From Methylobacterium sp. (GTDB taxonomy: Bacteria > Pseudomonadota > Alphaproteobacteria > Rhizobiales > Beijerinckiaceae): a stretch of DNA of 64,000 bases. The position numbers and the translations under genes were made by a program. Position 1 is the first letter of the stretch. Each line of letters starts with the position of its first letter. The notes beneath the pieces were generated by a model, which was not told where the DNA came from, ran no database searches, and was given only the letters and a program-made list of their open reading frames with translations. Location of the stretch: NCBI RefSeq assembly GCF_019745455.1, contig NZ_JAIETD010000050.1, positions 1 through 64,000 on the forward strand. Reading direction: 5' to 3'. Positions 18,512-28,129 of the stretch are shown piece after piece.

Positions 18512-18943
18512 TCAAGCGGCTTCGTCGTAATTGCCGTTGCGGGTCTGGCCGAGACCGATCGCCTTGGCGAGGTCGGAACGGGCCTTGGCGTAGTTCGGAG
18601 CCACCATCGGATAGTCGGGCGGAAGGCCCCATTTCGCACGATACTGCTCGGGACTCATGTCGTACTTGGCACGCAGGTGCCGCTTGAGCGACTTGAACAC
18701 CCGTCCATCCTCGAGGCAGACGATGTGGTCGGGCGTGACCGACTTCTTGATCGGCACGGCGGGCTGCTGCGGCTCCGTGGAGACCGTCTCGACCGCTCCG
18801 CCGGCGACCTGGAGCAGCGAGGTATGAATCCGGTTGATGAGGTTAGGCAGTTCACCCGGGGGAACCGGATTGTTGCTCACATAGGCTGAGACGATGTCGA
18901 CCGTCAGTCCCACGTAATCGGTCGAGGTATCGATATCTTGCAT
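18512..18943 (-). CDS. mucR: MucR/Ros-family transcriptional regulator
   Basis: The 143-residue protein is a Ros/MucR H-NS-like regulator that in rhizobia and brucellae controls exopolysaccharide, motility and cell-cycle genes. The N-terminal oligomerisation region is followed by the zinc-finger-like core HIVCLEDGRVFKSLKRHL and then MSPEQYRAKWGLPPDYPMV. Of the canonical zinc ligands only Cys76 and His89 are present: position 79 is Asp and the later His is replaced (Lys93). Related proteins with incomplete ligand sets can still fold, so it may be active. The 534-bp upstream region is unusually long. A terminator follows. Confidence 0.92.
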   Translation of the reverse strand: MQDIDTSTDYVGLTVDIVSAYVSNNPVPPGELPNLINRIHTSLLQVAGGAVETVSTEPQQPAVPIKKSVTPDHIVCLEDGRVFKSLKRHLRAKYDMSPEQYRAKWGLPPDYPMVAPNYAKARSDLAKAIGLGQTRNGNYDEAA

Positions 18944-19477
18944 GATCGGAACAGTTCCTTTGACGCAACGCGGAGAGCGGCTCCGGCACAGCTATTAGGT
19001 GTGAAACCAAGTGCCGATCCACCTGCAAGAGGGCTCGGCCTGCTGGTCGCGAGCAGACACCACGGCAACGCCTGGTAGCGGGTAAGTCATTGACTGTCGG
19101 CGGCAATTCTAGCCGCCGTCCGCACCCTTTATGATATTCACCCTATCCTAGCAAGACAGCCGAATGCAGGTCGGATACGCAGCGACGACTTGGGAAGCCG
19201 AGATGTCGAGCGAACGTGATTTTTCCTTCACTGCGAACGGAATGCGTCCCGGCCACGTTACTCTGTAACTGTTCTAAATCTCTCGCGATGGCCGGGATCT
19301 GGTGGGCTCTAGTCGACTCTTGTATTTTTCCTGAGGCGGCCCCTGCGGCGATGCTGCGGCCTTGCCCGCATCGTGTTCGCGCGGCACATGCCGGTGAGGC
19401 CGGCGCAAGGCGCTTTCCTCTACTATCCTCGTAAGCCTTTCGACCCGCAGTTCTGTCGACCTGCAAGGATCTGTCAG
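18944..19477. other. Long noncoding region between mucR and ptrB
   Basis: These 534 bp lie between divergent genes and are less GC-rich than the surroundings. I see an 11-bp palindrome GGAACAGTTCC next to the mucR start (about 18956-18966). There is also a GC-rich hairpin CGGCGGC/GCCGCCG with a 7-nt loop (19098-19118) and a short GTTAC-TCT-GTAAC palindrome (19257-19269). No credible ORF is present. It could hold mucR autoregulatory sites or a small RNA; neither is demonstrated. Confidence 0.6.
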
Positions 19478-21619
19478 ATGGCCTCCCACCGCATCTCCAT
19501 CCCTGTCCCCCAGGCGGCGCCCGTCGCTGATCGCCGGCCGCATCGCTACGAGGTCCACGGCGTCGAGGTCGTCGACGACTATGCCTGGCTGAAGGCCGGG
19601 AACTGGCGCGCCGTCCTGAAGGACCCCGCGGCCCTGCCGGCGGACATCCACGATTACCTGAGCGCGGAGAACGCCTTCACGCAGGCCGCCCTCGATCCGG
19701 TAGAGCCATTGCGCAAGACCCTCGTGGCCGAGATGCGGGGGCGCATCCGCGAGGACGATAGCGGCGTCCCGGCCCCCGACGGGCCGCATGCCTATTACAC
19801 CCGCCACCGCGAGGGCGGTCAGCATCCCCTGGTCTGCCGCCGCCCCCGCACCGTCTTGGTGCCGCCGGGGCAGGAGGCCGATGGCGGGCCGGAGCCGGGC
19901 GAGACCATCCTCATCGACGGCGACAAGGAGGGGGCGGGACTGGCCTTCTTCGAACTCTCCACCGCCGCCCATTCGGACGACCACTCGCGCCTCGCCTGGA
20001 GCGCCGACACCAAGGGCTCGGAGCTCTACGTCGTCCGGGTGCGGGACCTCTCCACGGGCGAGGATCTTCCGGACCGGGTCGAGGCGACCTCCGGCGAGGT
20101 GGTCTGGGCCGCGGACGGCGGGGCCTTCTACTACACGGCGGTGGACGACAATCATCGCCCGGCCCGCGTCATGCGCCACCGCCTCGGCACGCCCCAGGAC
20201 GACGACGTCGTGATCTACGAGGAGCGCGATTCCGGCTTCTTCGTCCATATCGACGAGACCCAGTCCGGCACCTACCTCACCGTCACGGCGAGCGATCACG
20301 AGACCTCGGAGGTCCACCTTCTCGATCGGCACGCCGCCAACCCGGTGCTGACCGTGGTGCAGCCGCGGGTGCCGCTCCTGATCTATTCGGTGGAGCATTG
20401 GGGCTCCTACCTCTTCCTCCTCACCAACGCCGACGGCGCCGAGGACTTCAAGATCGCGAGCTGCCCGATCGCCAGTCCGGGCCGCGAGAACTGGGCCGAC
20501 GTGATCCCGCACCGCCCGGGCATCATGATCCGCCACCAGCACCTCATAGCCGGCCACCTCGTGCGGCTGGAGATCGAGAATGCGCGCCCGCGCATCATCG
20601 TGCGCGACTTCTCGGGTACCGAGCACGCCGTCGCCTTCGCCGAGGAGGCCTATTCCCTCGGGCTGCAGCCGGGCCACGAGTTCGAGACTGCGGTGATCCG
20701 CTTCACCTACTCGTCGATGACCACGCCGGCCGAAACCTACGACTACGATTGCGTCACCCGTGCCCGGCAGCTGCGCAAGCGCCAGACGGTGCCAAGCGGG
20801 CACAAGCCCGAGGACTACGTCACCCGCCGGCTCTTCGCCACGGCGCCGGACGGCGAAACAGTGCCGATCTCGCTGCTGCACAAGCGCGGCCTGCACCTCG
20901 ACGGCAGCGCCCCGCTCCTCCTCTACGGCTACGGCTCCTACGGAACGCTGATGCCCGCCGCCTTCCGCACCAACCTGCTCAGCCTCGTCGACCGCGGCTT
21001 CGTCTACGCCATCGCGCATATCCGCGGCGGCACCGAGAAGGGCTGGCGCTGGTACATGGACGGAAAGCGCGAGAAGAAGCCGAACACCTTCTCGGACTTC
21101 GTCGCCTGCGGCCGCGCCCTGATCGAGGCGGGCTACACCGCTGAGGGCCGGATCGTCGCCCATGGCGGCTCGGCCGGCGGCATGCTGATGGGGGCGGTGG
21201 CCAACCTCGCGCCCGAGCTTTTCGCCGGCATCGTCGCCGACGTGCCCTTCGTCGACGTCCTCAACACCATGCTCGACGGCGACCTGCCGCTGACCCCGCC
21301 CGAATGGCCCGAATGGGGCAACCCGCGCGAGAGCGAGACTGCGTTCCGCACGATCCTCGGCTACTCGCCCTACGAGAACGTCGCGGCCAAGGAGTACCCG
21401 GCAATCCTGGCGCTCGGCGGCCTCACCGACCCCCGCGTCACCTATTGGGAGCCGGCCAAATGGGTCGCACGGCTCCGGGCGACGATGACGGGCGGCGGCC
21501 CGGTCTTCCTGCGGATCAACATGGAAGCCGGCCATGGCGGCGCCGCCGGCCGCTTCGACCGCCTGGAGGAGGTCGGCCTGATCTACGCATTCGCGCTTTT
21601 GGCGGTGGGGAAGGCGTAA
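19478..21619 (+). CDS. ptrB: Oligopeptidase B (S9A prolyl-oligopeptidase family)
   Basis: The 713-residue serine peptidase cleaves short peptides after basic residues. It has the N-terminal beta-propeller typical of S9A (motifs such as HRYEVHGVEVVDDYAWL near residue 25). The C-terminal alpha/beta hydrolase domain has YGYGSYG and AHIRGGTEKGW, then the nucleophile in HGGSAGGML (Ser565). Asp follows in GGLTDPRV and His in MEAGHGGAAGR. All three catalytic elements are present and the length is standard. The start at 19478 has AAGGA eight bases upstream. No signal peptide, so cytoplasmic. The gene is monocistronic. Confidence 0.95.
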   Translation: MASHRISIPVPQAAPVADRRPHRYEVHGVEVVDDYAWLKAGNWRAVLKDPAALPADIHDYLSAENAFTQAALDPVEPLRKTLVAEMRGRIREDDSGVPAPDGPHAYYTRHREGGQHPLVCRRPRTVLVPPGQEADGGPEPGETILIDGDKEGAGLAFFELSTAAHSDDHSRLAWSADTKGSELYVVRVRDLSTGEDLPDRVEATSGEVVWAADGGAFYYTAVDDNHRPARVMRHRLGTPQDDDVVIYEERDSGFFVHIDETQSGTYLTVTASDHETSEVHLLDRHAANPVLTVVQPRVPLLIYSVEHWGSYLFLLTNADGAEDFKIASCPIASPGRENWADVIPHRPGIMIRHQHLIAGHLVRLEIENARPRIIVRDFSGTEHAVAFAEEAYSLGLQPGHEFETAVIRFTYSSMTTPAETYDYDCVTRARQLRKRQTVPSGHKPEDYVTRRLFATAPDGETVPISLLHKRGLHLDGSAPLLLYGYGSYGTLMPAAFRTNLLSLVDRGFVYAIAHIRGGTEKGWRWYMDGKREKKPNTFSDFVACGRALIEAGYTAEGRIVAHGGSAGGMLMGAVANLAPELFAGIVADVPFVDVLNTMLDGDLPLTPPEWPEWGNPRESETAFRTILGYSPYENVAAKEYPAILALGGLTDPRVTYWEPAKWVARLRATMTGGGPVFLRINMEAGHGGAAGRFDRLEEVGLIYAFALLAVGKA

Positions 21620-21650
21620 GCTCCCTTCGTCAGGGGCCGAGCCGGATGGA

Positions 21651-24600
21651 TCAGGGTTCGGCCGTTAGTGGCGGCGCTTCCTGAGGGGCCTGTTTCCGAG
21701 CTTCGGCGGCCCTGTCTTGGGCGGCCTTTTCCATTGCCGAGCGTTCCGCTGCCACCTTCTCCTGCGTTGCCTTCTCGGCCGCGATCCGCTCTGCCGCAGC
21801 CTTGATCGCCTCGGCCCTGGCCCGTTCCATTTCGATCCGTGCTCGGCGGCGCAGACGTTCGCTCTGATCCGCCTCGAACAGTTCAATGCTCTCGAGTTCG
21901 CGCTGAAGCACGAAGGCAGCGAGTCCGCTGGTCAGCGGGCCGGGATCGACGATGCGCTCGGGCGCGGTCAGGCTGCCGGCGTAGCCGAACTGGACGTTCG
22001 GTTTGCCCGCATTCCAGCCGCGCGGGATCGTCGTGCCCGTGAGGGTGCCGCGGGCATCGAGCCGTCCATTACGCAGATCGAGGGCGAGGCTCCCGACCCA
22101 GCGGCCGCCATCGAGGTCGACGGCAAGCGGCGTCGCCCGCAACATGCCCCCGACGAGGGTGATGGGCGCCGTCACCGGCCCCTTGGCGGCGAAGGGGCCG
22201 GCGCTCATGGCTTCCGACACCATCGTCCTCAGGCGTCCATCGCGCAGCGGGTCGTCGTCTTCGAGCGCACGGCTCAGGGCGCGCCCGAGGCCGGCGGGAT
22301 CGCCCCCCGGCAGGCTCAGTCCGGACAGCGTGAGGCTGCCGTTGCCGCCGAGGTTGTTCGCGAGGCCGACGAGGCTCTCGCCCGATGCGCCGAAGCGCAA
22401 GCCGGCCGAGACCTTGGCGGCGATCGGCCCGCTTCCCGCGAGGGCGACGAGGTCGGCATCGTCGATGCGGCCCTCGCCCGAGATCGAGGCGGCTCCGCCT
22501 TGACGCGCGATGCTCGCGGCACCGGTCAACCGGCCTCCGGCCAGGAGGCCGGAGATGCCATCGAGGTCCAACGTCCCGTCGACGAAGCGCAGGTTGAGCG
22601 CGGCTCCCGAGGCGACGAAGCCGCGGCCAAGATCGAGGGTGTCTGCGCGCAAGGCGATGGCGATCGGCGGACGCTCGGGTGCCGGGGCAAAGCGTGCGCT
22701 CGACAAGGAGACGTCGGCGCTCGGCACGGCACGCGGATCGGGCGGAATCACCAGCATCGCCGCGAGCCAGGGCAATGACAACCGCCGCAGGCCGATGCTG
22801 CCGCCGAGATCTCCCTCCGGCGCCCGCAGGAGCTCCGCAGTGACCGGATTGCCGGCGATGCGCCCGCTCAGCCCGAACCGCGCCTCGTCGCCTGCCCGCG
22901 ACAGGACGAGCGTCAGTTCAGCGGGAAGCGGTCCCTGCAACGAGGACGACTTGCCGAAGGCGAGGTCGAGTACGGGCACGAGGTCGGCGCTGGTGAGGGC
23001 GATCTCGCCGGCATCCGGCGGGTTGAGACCGGGTTCGACCAGGATCGGCTTTCGCGTCGCCAGCCCCAAGCCCGCGACGGTCCCATCCAGCGTCACGCTG
23101 AGCGGACCGGCCCCTGATCCCCGCCGTCCTGCGAGGGACAGGCGCGCAGGCTGGCGGACGGGCCCGGCACGTCCGATCCAGCGGCTGGCCTCGGCCGTCG
23201 CGAGGGTTGCGTCGAGGCTGTCGATCCGTCCGGCGCGACTCAACACGGCGAGGTCGAGGTCGCCGCCCGCCGTCGTACCCTTGGCGGTTGCCTTCAAGGT
23301 ATCAGCCGCCCCTGCCTCGCGTTCCAGAGCCAGGTCGAGGTCGAGGGCGCCGCGACGCAGGAAATCCGGCAGGAGCCGCGCCTCCGCCACCCAGGCCCGG
23401 TCGAGGAGAGCGAGAAGGGGTGCGGCCACGGGCGCCGAGACTCGACCGGCGATCCGGCCCGAGCCGTCGGGCGCGATCCGGCCCGAGAGCCGCGCGTTCG
23501 CTCCGGCAAGGTCGCTCACCTCCAGCGTGTCGATGGCAAGCGCCGGTCCGTCGGACTGGATGCTGGCCGCGATGGTGCCGCCTCGTCCCGCGGACCTGCG
23601 TTCGCCGAGAGCCCCGTAGCGGACATCCGTCGCCCGGAAAGTCAGGCCGAGATCGTGTCCCTGCAGGCCCGACAGAGAGTGAGCGAAGGACGGGAGCGTG
23701 GCGATGTCGAGGCCATGGCCGGCGATCTGCGCGTCGAAGCGCCCGCGCTCTCCCGCCTCGCCACGCATATAGCGGGCGTTGCCCGTGAGGCGCGCCTCGC
23801 CCAGCGCCAGGCGCAGGTTGCGCAGCGACAGGGTCGGGAACGCCGCCGACACGTCCGCACTGCCCTGGACCGGCCGCCCGTCCATCACCGTCACCGCCGG
23901 TCCGTCGAGGCCGAACTTTCTCAGGTAGCGGCCGAAGCCCTCGGAAGAAGGCGCGTCGATCGACAGGTTTCCCGTGAAACGAAGACTCGGCTGGGTTTCG
24001 ACAGATCCTGACGCAGAGAGTGAGGCTTCGCCCGGCGCCTTCGCGCGGAACCGCCGGAGCAGGAGGCCACCGCCCCGGTCGAGGGTGATGCCCAGCGCGA
24101 GGTCCGACCAGTCGTCGAGCCCGAGTGCAACGCTCTCGACGGCGACGTCGAGATCCATCAGCATCGGCAGCCCGCTCGTCGCCGCAGGCAGGCCTCGACC
24201 GATCAGGGCCTGTCCCTCGGTCGAGAGCAGGAAGGCATCGAGGTCGAGGCGCCGGGCTTCCAGGGAGAGGGCGCCGCGACCCTCGCGCAGGTCGAGACGA
24301 CCACTGCCGCTCAGCCGCAGGGCCTTGCCGCCGGGATCGATCTCTACACTGACCGTCTCGAAGCTCGCGGCCGGGCCGCGTCCCTTGAAGGCGCCAGACA
24401 GCGAGAATGGCAGGTAGGGACCGGCCGCCTGTGCCGGCGGCCCGACGACAACCCGCATCGTCCCTTCCGTCTCCGGCACGACGGCACGCATGGGACCGGC
24501 GGCCGTCGTCGGGACAGGCACGAGGCCCATTCGCGCTTCCAGCTCGAAGCGCGGCCGGCTGTCGCCGCCGGCCGAGGCCTTGATGCCGATCCGGCCGTCG

Positions 24601-25187
24601 GCTCCGGCCTCGCTGGTGGAGAAACGGAAGGGCAGACCGGACTGGGTCCCGGTCACTCGCCAGGGACCTGCGAGTCGCGGCGCGTCAAGGCGGATGTCCT
24701 CGGCCCGGATCTGGTCGGTACGTCCGGTCGCGGCGACGGTGGTGACGACGAGTTGCTGGATCGCCACGTCATCGACGACGAGGTTCGGGCCGCCCTCGCC
24801 GGTCCTTGCCGCCGGCAGCATGATCGCATCGCCCTCGCTGACCGGAAGCCGGATCTCGGCCCGGCCCATCCGCGTCTCGGTGAAACGGAACTCGCCGCCG
24901 AGGAGTGGCGTCAGCCCGATCTCCGCCTTCACGAAGGCGAGATCGAGGGCTGGTTTGCCGACGTCGGCCGTCTCGCCGAGATGCAGTCTGTCGAGGCGCA
25001 GCCGAGGCGAGGGCAGAAGGCGAACGGCGATGCGGCCCTCGCTCCGAGCGGGAAGGCCGAGGGAGCGCGCGATGCCGCGGTCCACGAGACCCCGATAGTC
25101 GCTCCACGGAAAGAATGGCGGAATCGCCAGTGCGGCGACGAGGATCACGATGACGGCGCCCGCGACCGCGGTCAGGATGTCACGCAC
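21651..25187 (-). CDS. Large AsmA-family envelope protein
   Basis: The 1178-residue protein starts with a single N-terminal membrane anchor (ILTAVAGAVIVILVAALAIPPFF, split by its own polar start) followed by the AsmA signature LPSPRLRLDRLHLGE. A very long beta-rich periplasmic body contains AsmA_2-like repeats. AsmA-like proteins are bridge-type lipid transporters implicated in moving phospholipids toward the outer membrane. The last 60 residues are an unusual Glu/Ala/Lys/Arg-rich coiled coil ending Pro-rich. I chose the GTG at 25187, since VRDILTAVAG is the usual family N-terminus; ATG 25238 is an alternative. A small secreted-protein gene lies upstream. Confidence 0.88.
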   Translation of the reverse strand: MRDILTAVAGAVIVILVAALAIPPFFPWSDYRGLVDRGIARSLGLPARSEGRIAVRLLPSPRLRLDRLHLGETADVGKPALDLAFVKAEIGLTPLLGGEFRFTETRMGRAEIRLPVSEGDAIMLPAARTGEGGPNLVVDDVAIQQLVVTTVAATGRTDQIRAEDIRLDAPRLAGPWRVTGTQSGLPFRFSTSEAGADGRIGIKASAGGDSRPRFELEARMGLVPVPTTAAGPMRAVVPETEGTMRVVVGPPAQAAGPYLPFSLSGAFKGRGPAASFETVSVEIDPGGKALRLSGSGRLDLREGRGALSLEARRLDLDAFLLSTEGQALIGRGLPAATSGLPMLMDLDVAVESVALGLDDWSDLALGITLDRGGGLLLRRFRAKAPGEASLSASGSVETQPSLRFTGNLSIDAPSSEGFGRYLRKFGLDGPAVTVMDGRPVQGSADVSAAFPTLSLRNLRLALGEARLTGNARYMRGEAGERGRFDAQIAGHGLDIATLPSFAHSLSGLQGHDLGLTFRATDVRYGALGERRSAGRGGTIAASIQSDGPALAIDTLEVSDLAGANARLSGRIAPDGSGRIAGRVSAPVAAPLLALLDRAWVAEARLLPDFLRRGALDLDLALEREAGAADTLKATAKGTTAGGDLDLAVLSRAGRIDSLDATLATAEASRWIGRAGPVRQPARLSLAGRRGSGAGPLSVTLDGTVAGLGLATRKPILVEPGLNPPDAGEIALTSADLVPVLDLAFGKSSSLQGPLPAELTLVLSRAGDEARFGLSGRIAGNPVTAELLRAPEGDLGGSIGLRRLSLPWLAAMLVIPPDPRAVPSADVSLSSARFAPAPERPPIAIALRADTLDLGRGFVASGAALNLRFVDGTLDLDGISGLLAGGRLTGAASIARQGGAASISGEGRIDDADLVALAGSGPIAAKVSAGLRFGASGESLVGLANNLGGNGSLTLSGLSLPGGDPAGLGRALSRALEDDDPLRDGRLRTMVSEAMSAGPFAAKGPVTAPITLVGGMLRATPLAVDLDGGRWVGSLALDLRNGRLDARGTLTGTTIPRGWNAGKPNVQFGYAGSLTAPERIVDPGPLTSGLAAFVLQRELESIELFEADQSERLRRRARIEMERARAEAIKAAAERIAAEKATQEKVAAERSAMEKAAQDRAAEARKQAPQEAPPLTAEP

Positions 25188-25380
25188 CAGCTCTGTTCCC
25201 GTGTCGCCCGTCCTGTCTTTCAGGACGGCGCCATGCACAGGGCGTGCGATCGCGGTGCAGGCGCGTCTCCGGCCCGCCCAGTCGCTCCCCCGTGCCGCGC
25301 GAATAGCACATGGCCAGGATCAAGACAGGGCGGAAGGCGGCACAACCCTGCGGGACATGACGCCTGAACGATGCGACCTG

Positions 25381-25620
25381 TCAGCGCCGGGGCGGGACGA
25401 TGGCGGGCGGTCCGGCCGGCGGTCGAGCCATCTCGTTGCGCTGCATCTGTATCTCGGTCTGGCCGCTCCGGAGCTGCTGTCTCTGTTCGATGCCCCGGAT
25501 CTGGCTCTGCGTGTCCATCCGCTCGTTGAGATTGTTGAGGCGGTCGGGATTGCCGGAGAGCTGTGAGAGGGCGGGACTCGCGGCGATGATGGCCGCCGTG
25601 AAGAGGAGGGTGAAGCGCAT
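25381..25620 (-). CDS. Small secreted hypothetical protein
   Basis: The 79-residue protein has a clear signal peptide (MRFTLLFTAAIIAASPALSQ). The mature part is hydrophilic and Gln/Arg-rich (GIEQRQQLRSGQTEIQMQR), ends in Pro-rich PPAGPPAIVPPRR, and is predicted to be mostly helical. I recognise no domain; it is probably periplasmic. The start is the ATG at 25620, where the signal peptide begins; an in-frame ATG at 25695 would hide it. It lies upstream of the AsmA-family gene on the same strand with a 193-bp gap, and divergent from uvrD. Real-gene evidence is moderate. Confidence 0.6.
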   Translation of the reverse strand: MRFTLLFTAAIIAASPALSQLSGNPDRLNNLNERMDTQSQIRGIEQRQQLRSGQTEIQMQRNEMARPPAGPPAIVPPRR

Positions 25621-25768
25621 CGTGGTCTCGCGATCTGGCACGGTGAACTGGTGTGTGATTCGACGACTCCGAAGACGAGAGGCCAGTTCCGTCATCGCGG
25701 CCGAAGGTCACTTGTCCAAGCCTCGTTCACCCTCGACGCCGTTCGCGTTTTGGTCCAGTGATGCGGCC

Positions 25769-28129
25769 ATGAAACAGCCATCCGGCGCGGCGGCCGCGCC
25801 CGTTCCGAGCCACCCCGCGACATCCATAGCCGCCCGCGCCATGGCCTCCCTGAGGCCGCAGGGCGCCGAATATCTCGACGGCCTCAACCCGGAGCAGCGA
25901 CGCGCCGTCGAGGCCACGGAGGGGCCTGTGCTGGTGCTCGCCGGTGCCGGCACCGGCAAGACTCGCGTGCTCACGACCCGGATCGCCCATCTCATCGCGA
26001 CCGGCAAGGCGCGGCCCTTCGACATCCTGTCGGTGACCTTCACCAACAAGGCTGCCCGCGAGATGAAGCTGCGCATCGGCGCGCTGATCGGGCCGGCGGG
26101 CGAGGGCATGCCGTGGCTTGGTACCTTCCACGCCATCGGCACCAAGATCCTGCGTCGGCACGCCGAGATGGTGGGATTGCGCTCTGATTTCACCATCCTC
26201 GGCATGGACGACCAGCTCCGCCTGATGAAGCAGGTCATCGTCGACCAGAACATCGACGAGAAACGCTGGCCGGCCCGCGCCCTGTCCTCGGCCATCGACG
26301 GCTGGAAGAACCGAGGGCTCATGCCCGAGCAGGTACCGCCAGGCGAGGCCGGCGCCTTCGCCTTCGGCAAGGGCGGCACGCTCTACATCGCCTACCAAGC
26401 GCGCCTCGCGACCCTCAACGCGGTGGATTTCGGCGACCTCCTGCTTCTCTGTCTCAAGCTCTGGCGCGAGAACCCGGACGTGCTGGAAAACTATCAGCAG
26501 CGCTTCCGCTACATCCTCGTCGACGAGTATCAGGACACCAACGTCGCGCAGTACCTGTGGCTGAGGCTGCTCGCGCAGGGCCACCGCAACGTCGCCTGCG
26601 TCGGCGACGACGACCAGTCGATCTATGGCTGGCGCGGCGCCGAGGTCGACAACATCCTTCGCTTCGAGCACGACTTTCCCGGTGCCGTCGTCGTCAGGCT
26701 CGAGCGCAATTATCGCTCGACCGGCCATATCCTCGCCGCGGCCTCGGGGTTGATCGCCAAGAACGAGGGCCGGCTCGGCAAGACCCTTCACACCGAGGAC
26801 GTGCCCGGCGAGAAGGTCACCGTGTCGGGCGCCTGGGATTCCGAGGAGGAGGCGCGCCAGCTCGGCGAGTCGATCGAGAGCCTGCAGGTCAAGGGTCATC
26901 CCCTGTCGGAGATCGCCGTGCTGGTGCGGATCTCGGCGCAGATGCGCGAGATCGAGGACCGCTTCGTCCAGCTCGGTCTGCCCTACCGCGTCATCGGCGG
27001 CCCGCGCTTCTATGAGCGCGCCGAGATCCGCGATGCGCTCGCCTACCTGCGCGTCACCGCCAACCCGGCCGACGACCTCGCCTTCGAGCGCATCTTCAAT
27101 ACGCCAAAGCGCGGCCTCGGCGACGCGACCCTGCAGGTGCTCCACGCCCATGCCCGCGCCCGAAAGGTGCCGCTCCTGCTCGCCGCCCGCGGGCTGATCG
27201 AGACCGACGACCTGAAGCCCAAGGCCCGCTCGACCCTGCGCGCCCTCGTGGAGAGCTTCACACGGTGGGCGCGGCTCGTGGAGAACCAGCCGCAATCGGA
27301 GGTGGCCCAGGTCATCCTGGAGGAATCCGGCTATACCGAGATGTGGAAGAAGGAGCGCTCGGCCGACGCTGCCGGGCGCCTCGAAAACCTCAAGGAGTTC
27401 GTGCGCTCCATGGAGGAGTTCCCGGATCTCGCAGCCTTCCTCGAACACGTCTCCTTGGTCATGGAGGCGAGCGAGCAGGAGGGAGCCGAGCGCGTCAGCC
27501 TGATGACGCTCCACGCTGCCAAGGGGCTCGAGTTCGACACGGTGTTTCTCCCCGGCTGGGAGGACGGCCTGTTTCCCAACCAGAGGGCGCTCGACGAGAG
27601 CGGCCGGGCCGGGCTCGAGGAGGAGCGCCGCCTCGCCCATGTCGGCCTGACGCGGGCAAGAAAGCGCGCCAAGCTCTCCTTCGCCGTCAACCGGCGCATC
27701 CACGGGCTGTGGTCATCCACGGTGCCGAGCCGCTTCATCGACGAGTTGCCCGAGGATGCCGTCGATGTCGTCGACGCGCCCGCGCATTTTGCCGCAGGTG
27801 CGTCCCGCTTCGATCGTAATCCGACTCCATTCGGCTCGTCCTACGGCACGCCGGGCTGGCAGCGGGCGCAGGAGAATACCGCTCGGAACGGCACCGGACG
27901 TCAGGAGTTCGGCCGCGGTACGGCTTCGCGTGGCGGGCCCCGTCAGATCGAGGGCGAGCTCGTCGCCAAATCCACCGGCGCCCCCTCCGCCTTCACCATC
28001 GGAATGCGGGTCTTCCACATGAAGTTCGGGCCCGGCGACGTCGCCGGAGTCGACGGGAACAAGCTCACGGTTGACTTCGACAAGGCCGGTCGGAAGATGG
28101 TTCTCGACAGCTTCATCCAGCCGGGGTGA
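25769..28129 (+). CDS. uvrD: UvrD/PcrA-type DNA helicase
   Basis: The 786-residue superfamily-1 3'-5' helicase acts in nucleotide excision and mismatch repair. Seen in order: the Q-motif NPEQRRAV (40-47), Walker A GAGTGKT (59-65), TFTNKAAREM, DEYQDTN (motif II), DDQSIYGWRGA (III), YRSTGHIL (IV), TLHAAKGLEFD (V) and VGLTRARKR (VI). A C-terminal Tudor-like segment (GMRVFHMKFGPGDV) follows. It has a 35-residue Ala/Pro-rich N-terminal extension before the core; a downstream in-frame ATG (MASLRPQ) is possible. Length is slightly above the E. coli UvrD. Confidence 0.95.
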   Translation: MKQPSGAAAAPVPSHPATSIAARAMASLRPQGAEYLDGLNPEQRRAVEATEGPVLVLAGAGTGKTRVLTTRIAHLIATGKARPFDILSVTFTNKAAREMKLRIGALIGPAGEGMPWLGTFHAIGTKILRRHAEMVGLRSDFTILGMDDQLRLMKQVIVDQNIDEKRWPARALSSAIDGWKNRGLMPEQVPPGEAGAFAFGKGGTLYIAYQARLATLNAVDFGDLLLLCLKLWRENPDVLENYQQRFRYILVDEYQDTNVAQYLWLRLLAQGHRNVACVGDDDQSIYGWRGAEVDNILRFEHDFPGAVVVRLERNYRSTGHILAAASGLIAKNEGRLGKTLHTEDVPGEKVTVSGAWDSEEEARQLGESIESLQVKGHPLSEIAVLVRISAQMREIEDRFVQLGLPYRVIGGPRFYERAEIRDALAYLRVTANPADDLAFERIFNTPKRGLGDATLQVLHAHARARKVPLLLAARGLIETDDLKPKARSTLRALVESFTRWARLVENQPQSEVAQVILEESGYTEMWKKERSADAAGRLENLKEFVRSMEEFPDLAAFLEHVSLVMEASEQEGAERVSLMTLHAAKGLEFDTVFLPGWEDGLFPNQRALDESGRAGLEEERRLAHVGLTRARKRAKLSFAVNRRIHGLWSSTVPSRFIDELPEDAVDVVDAPAHFAAGASRFDRNPTPFGSSYGTPGWQRAQENTARNGTGRQEFGRGTASRGGPRQIEGELVAKSTGAPSAFTIGMRVFHMKFGPGDVAGVDGNKLTVDFDKAGRKMVLDSFIQPG

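Noticed and set aside
25727..27703. Long minus-strand open frame through uvrD
   Set aside because: Antisense to a helicase gene that carries all its motifs; no recognisable domain or ribosome site.
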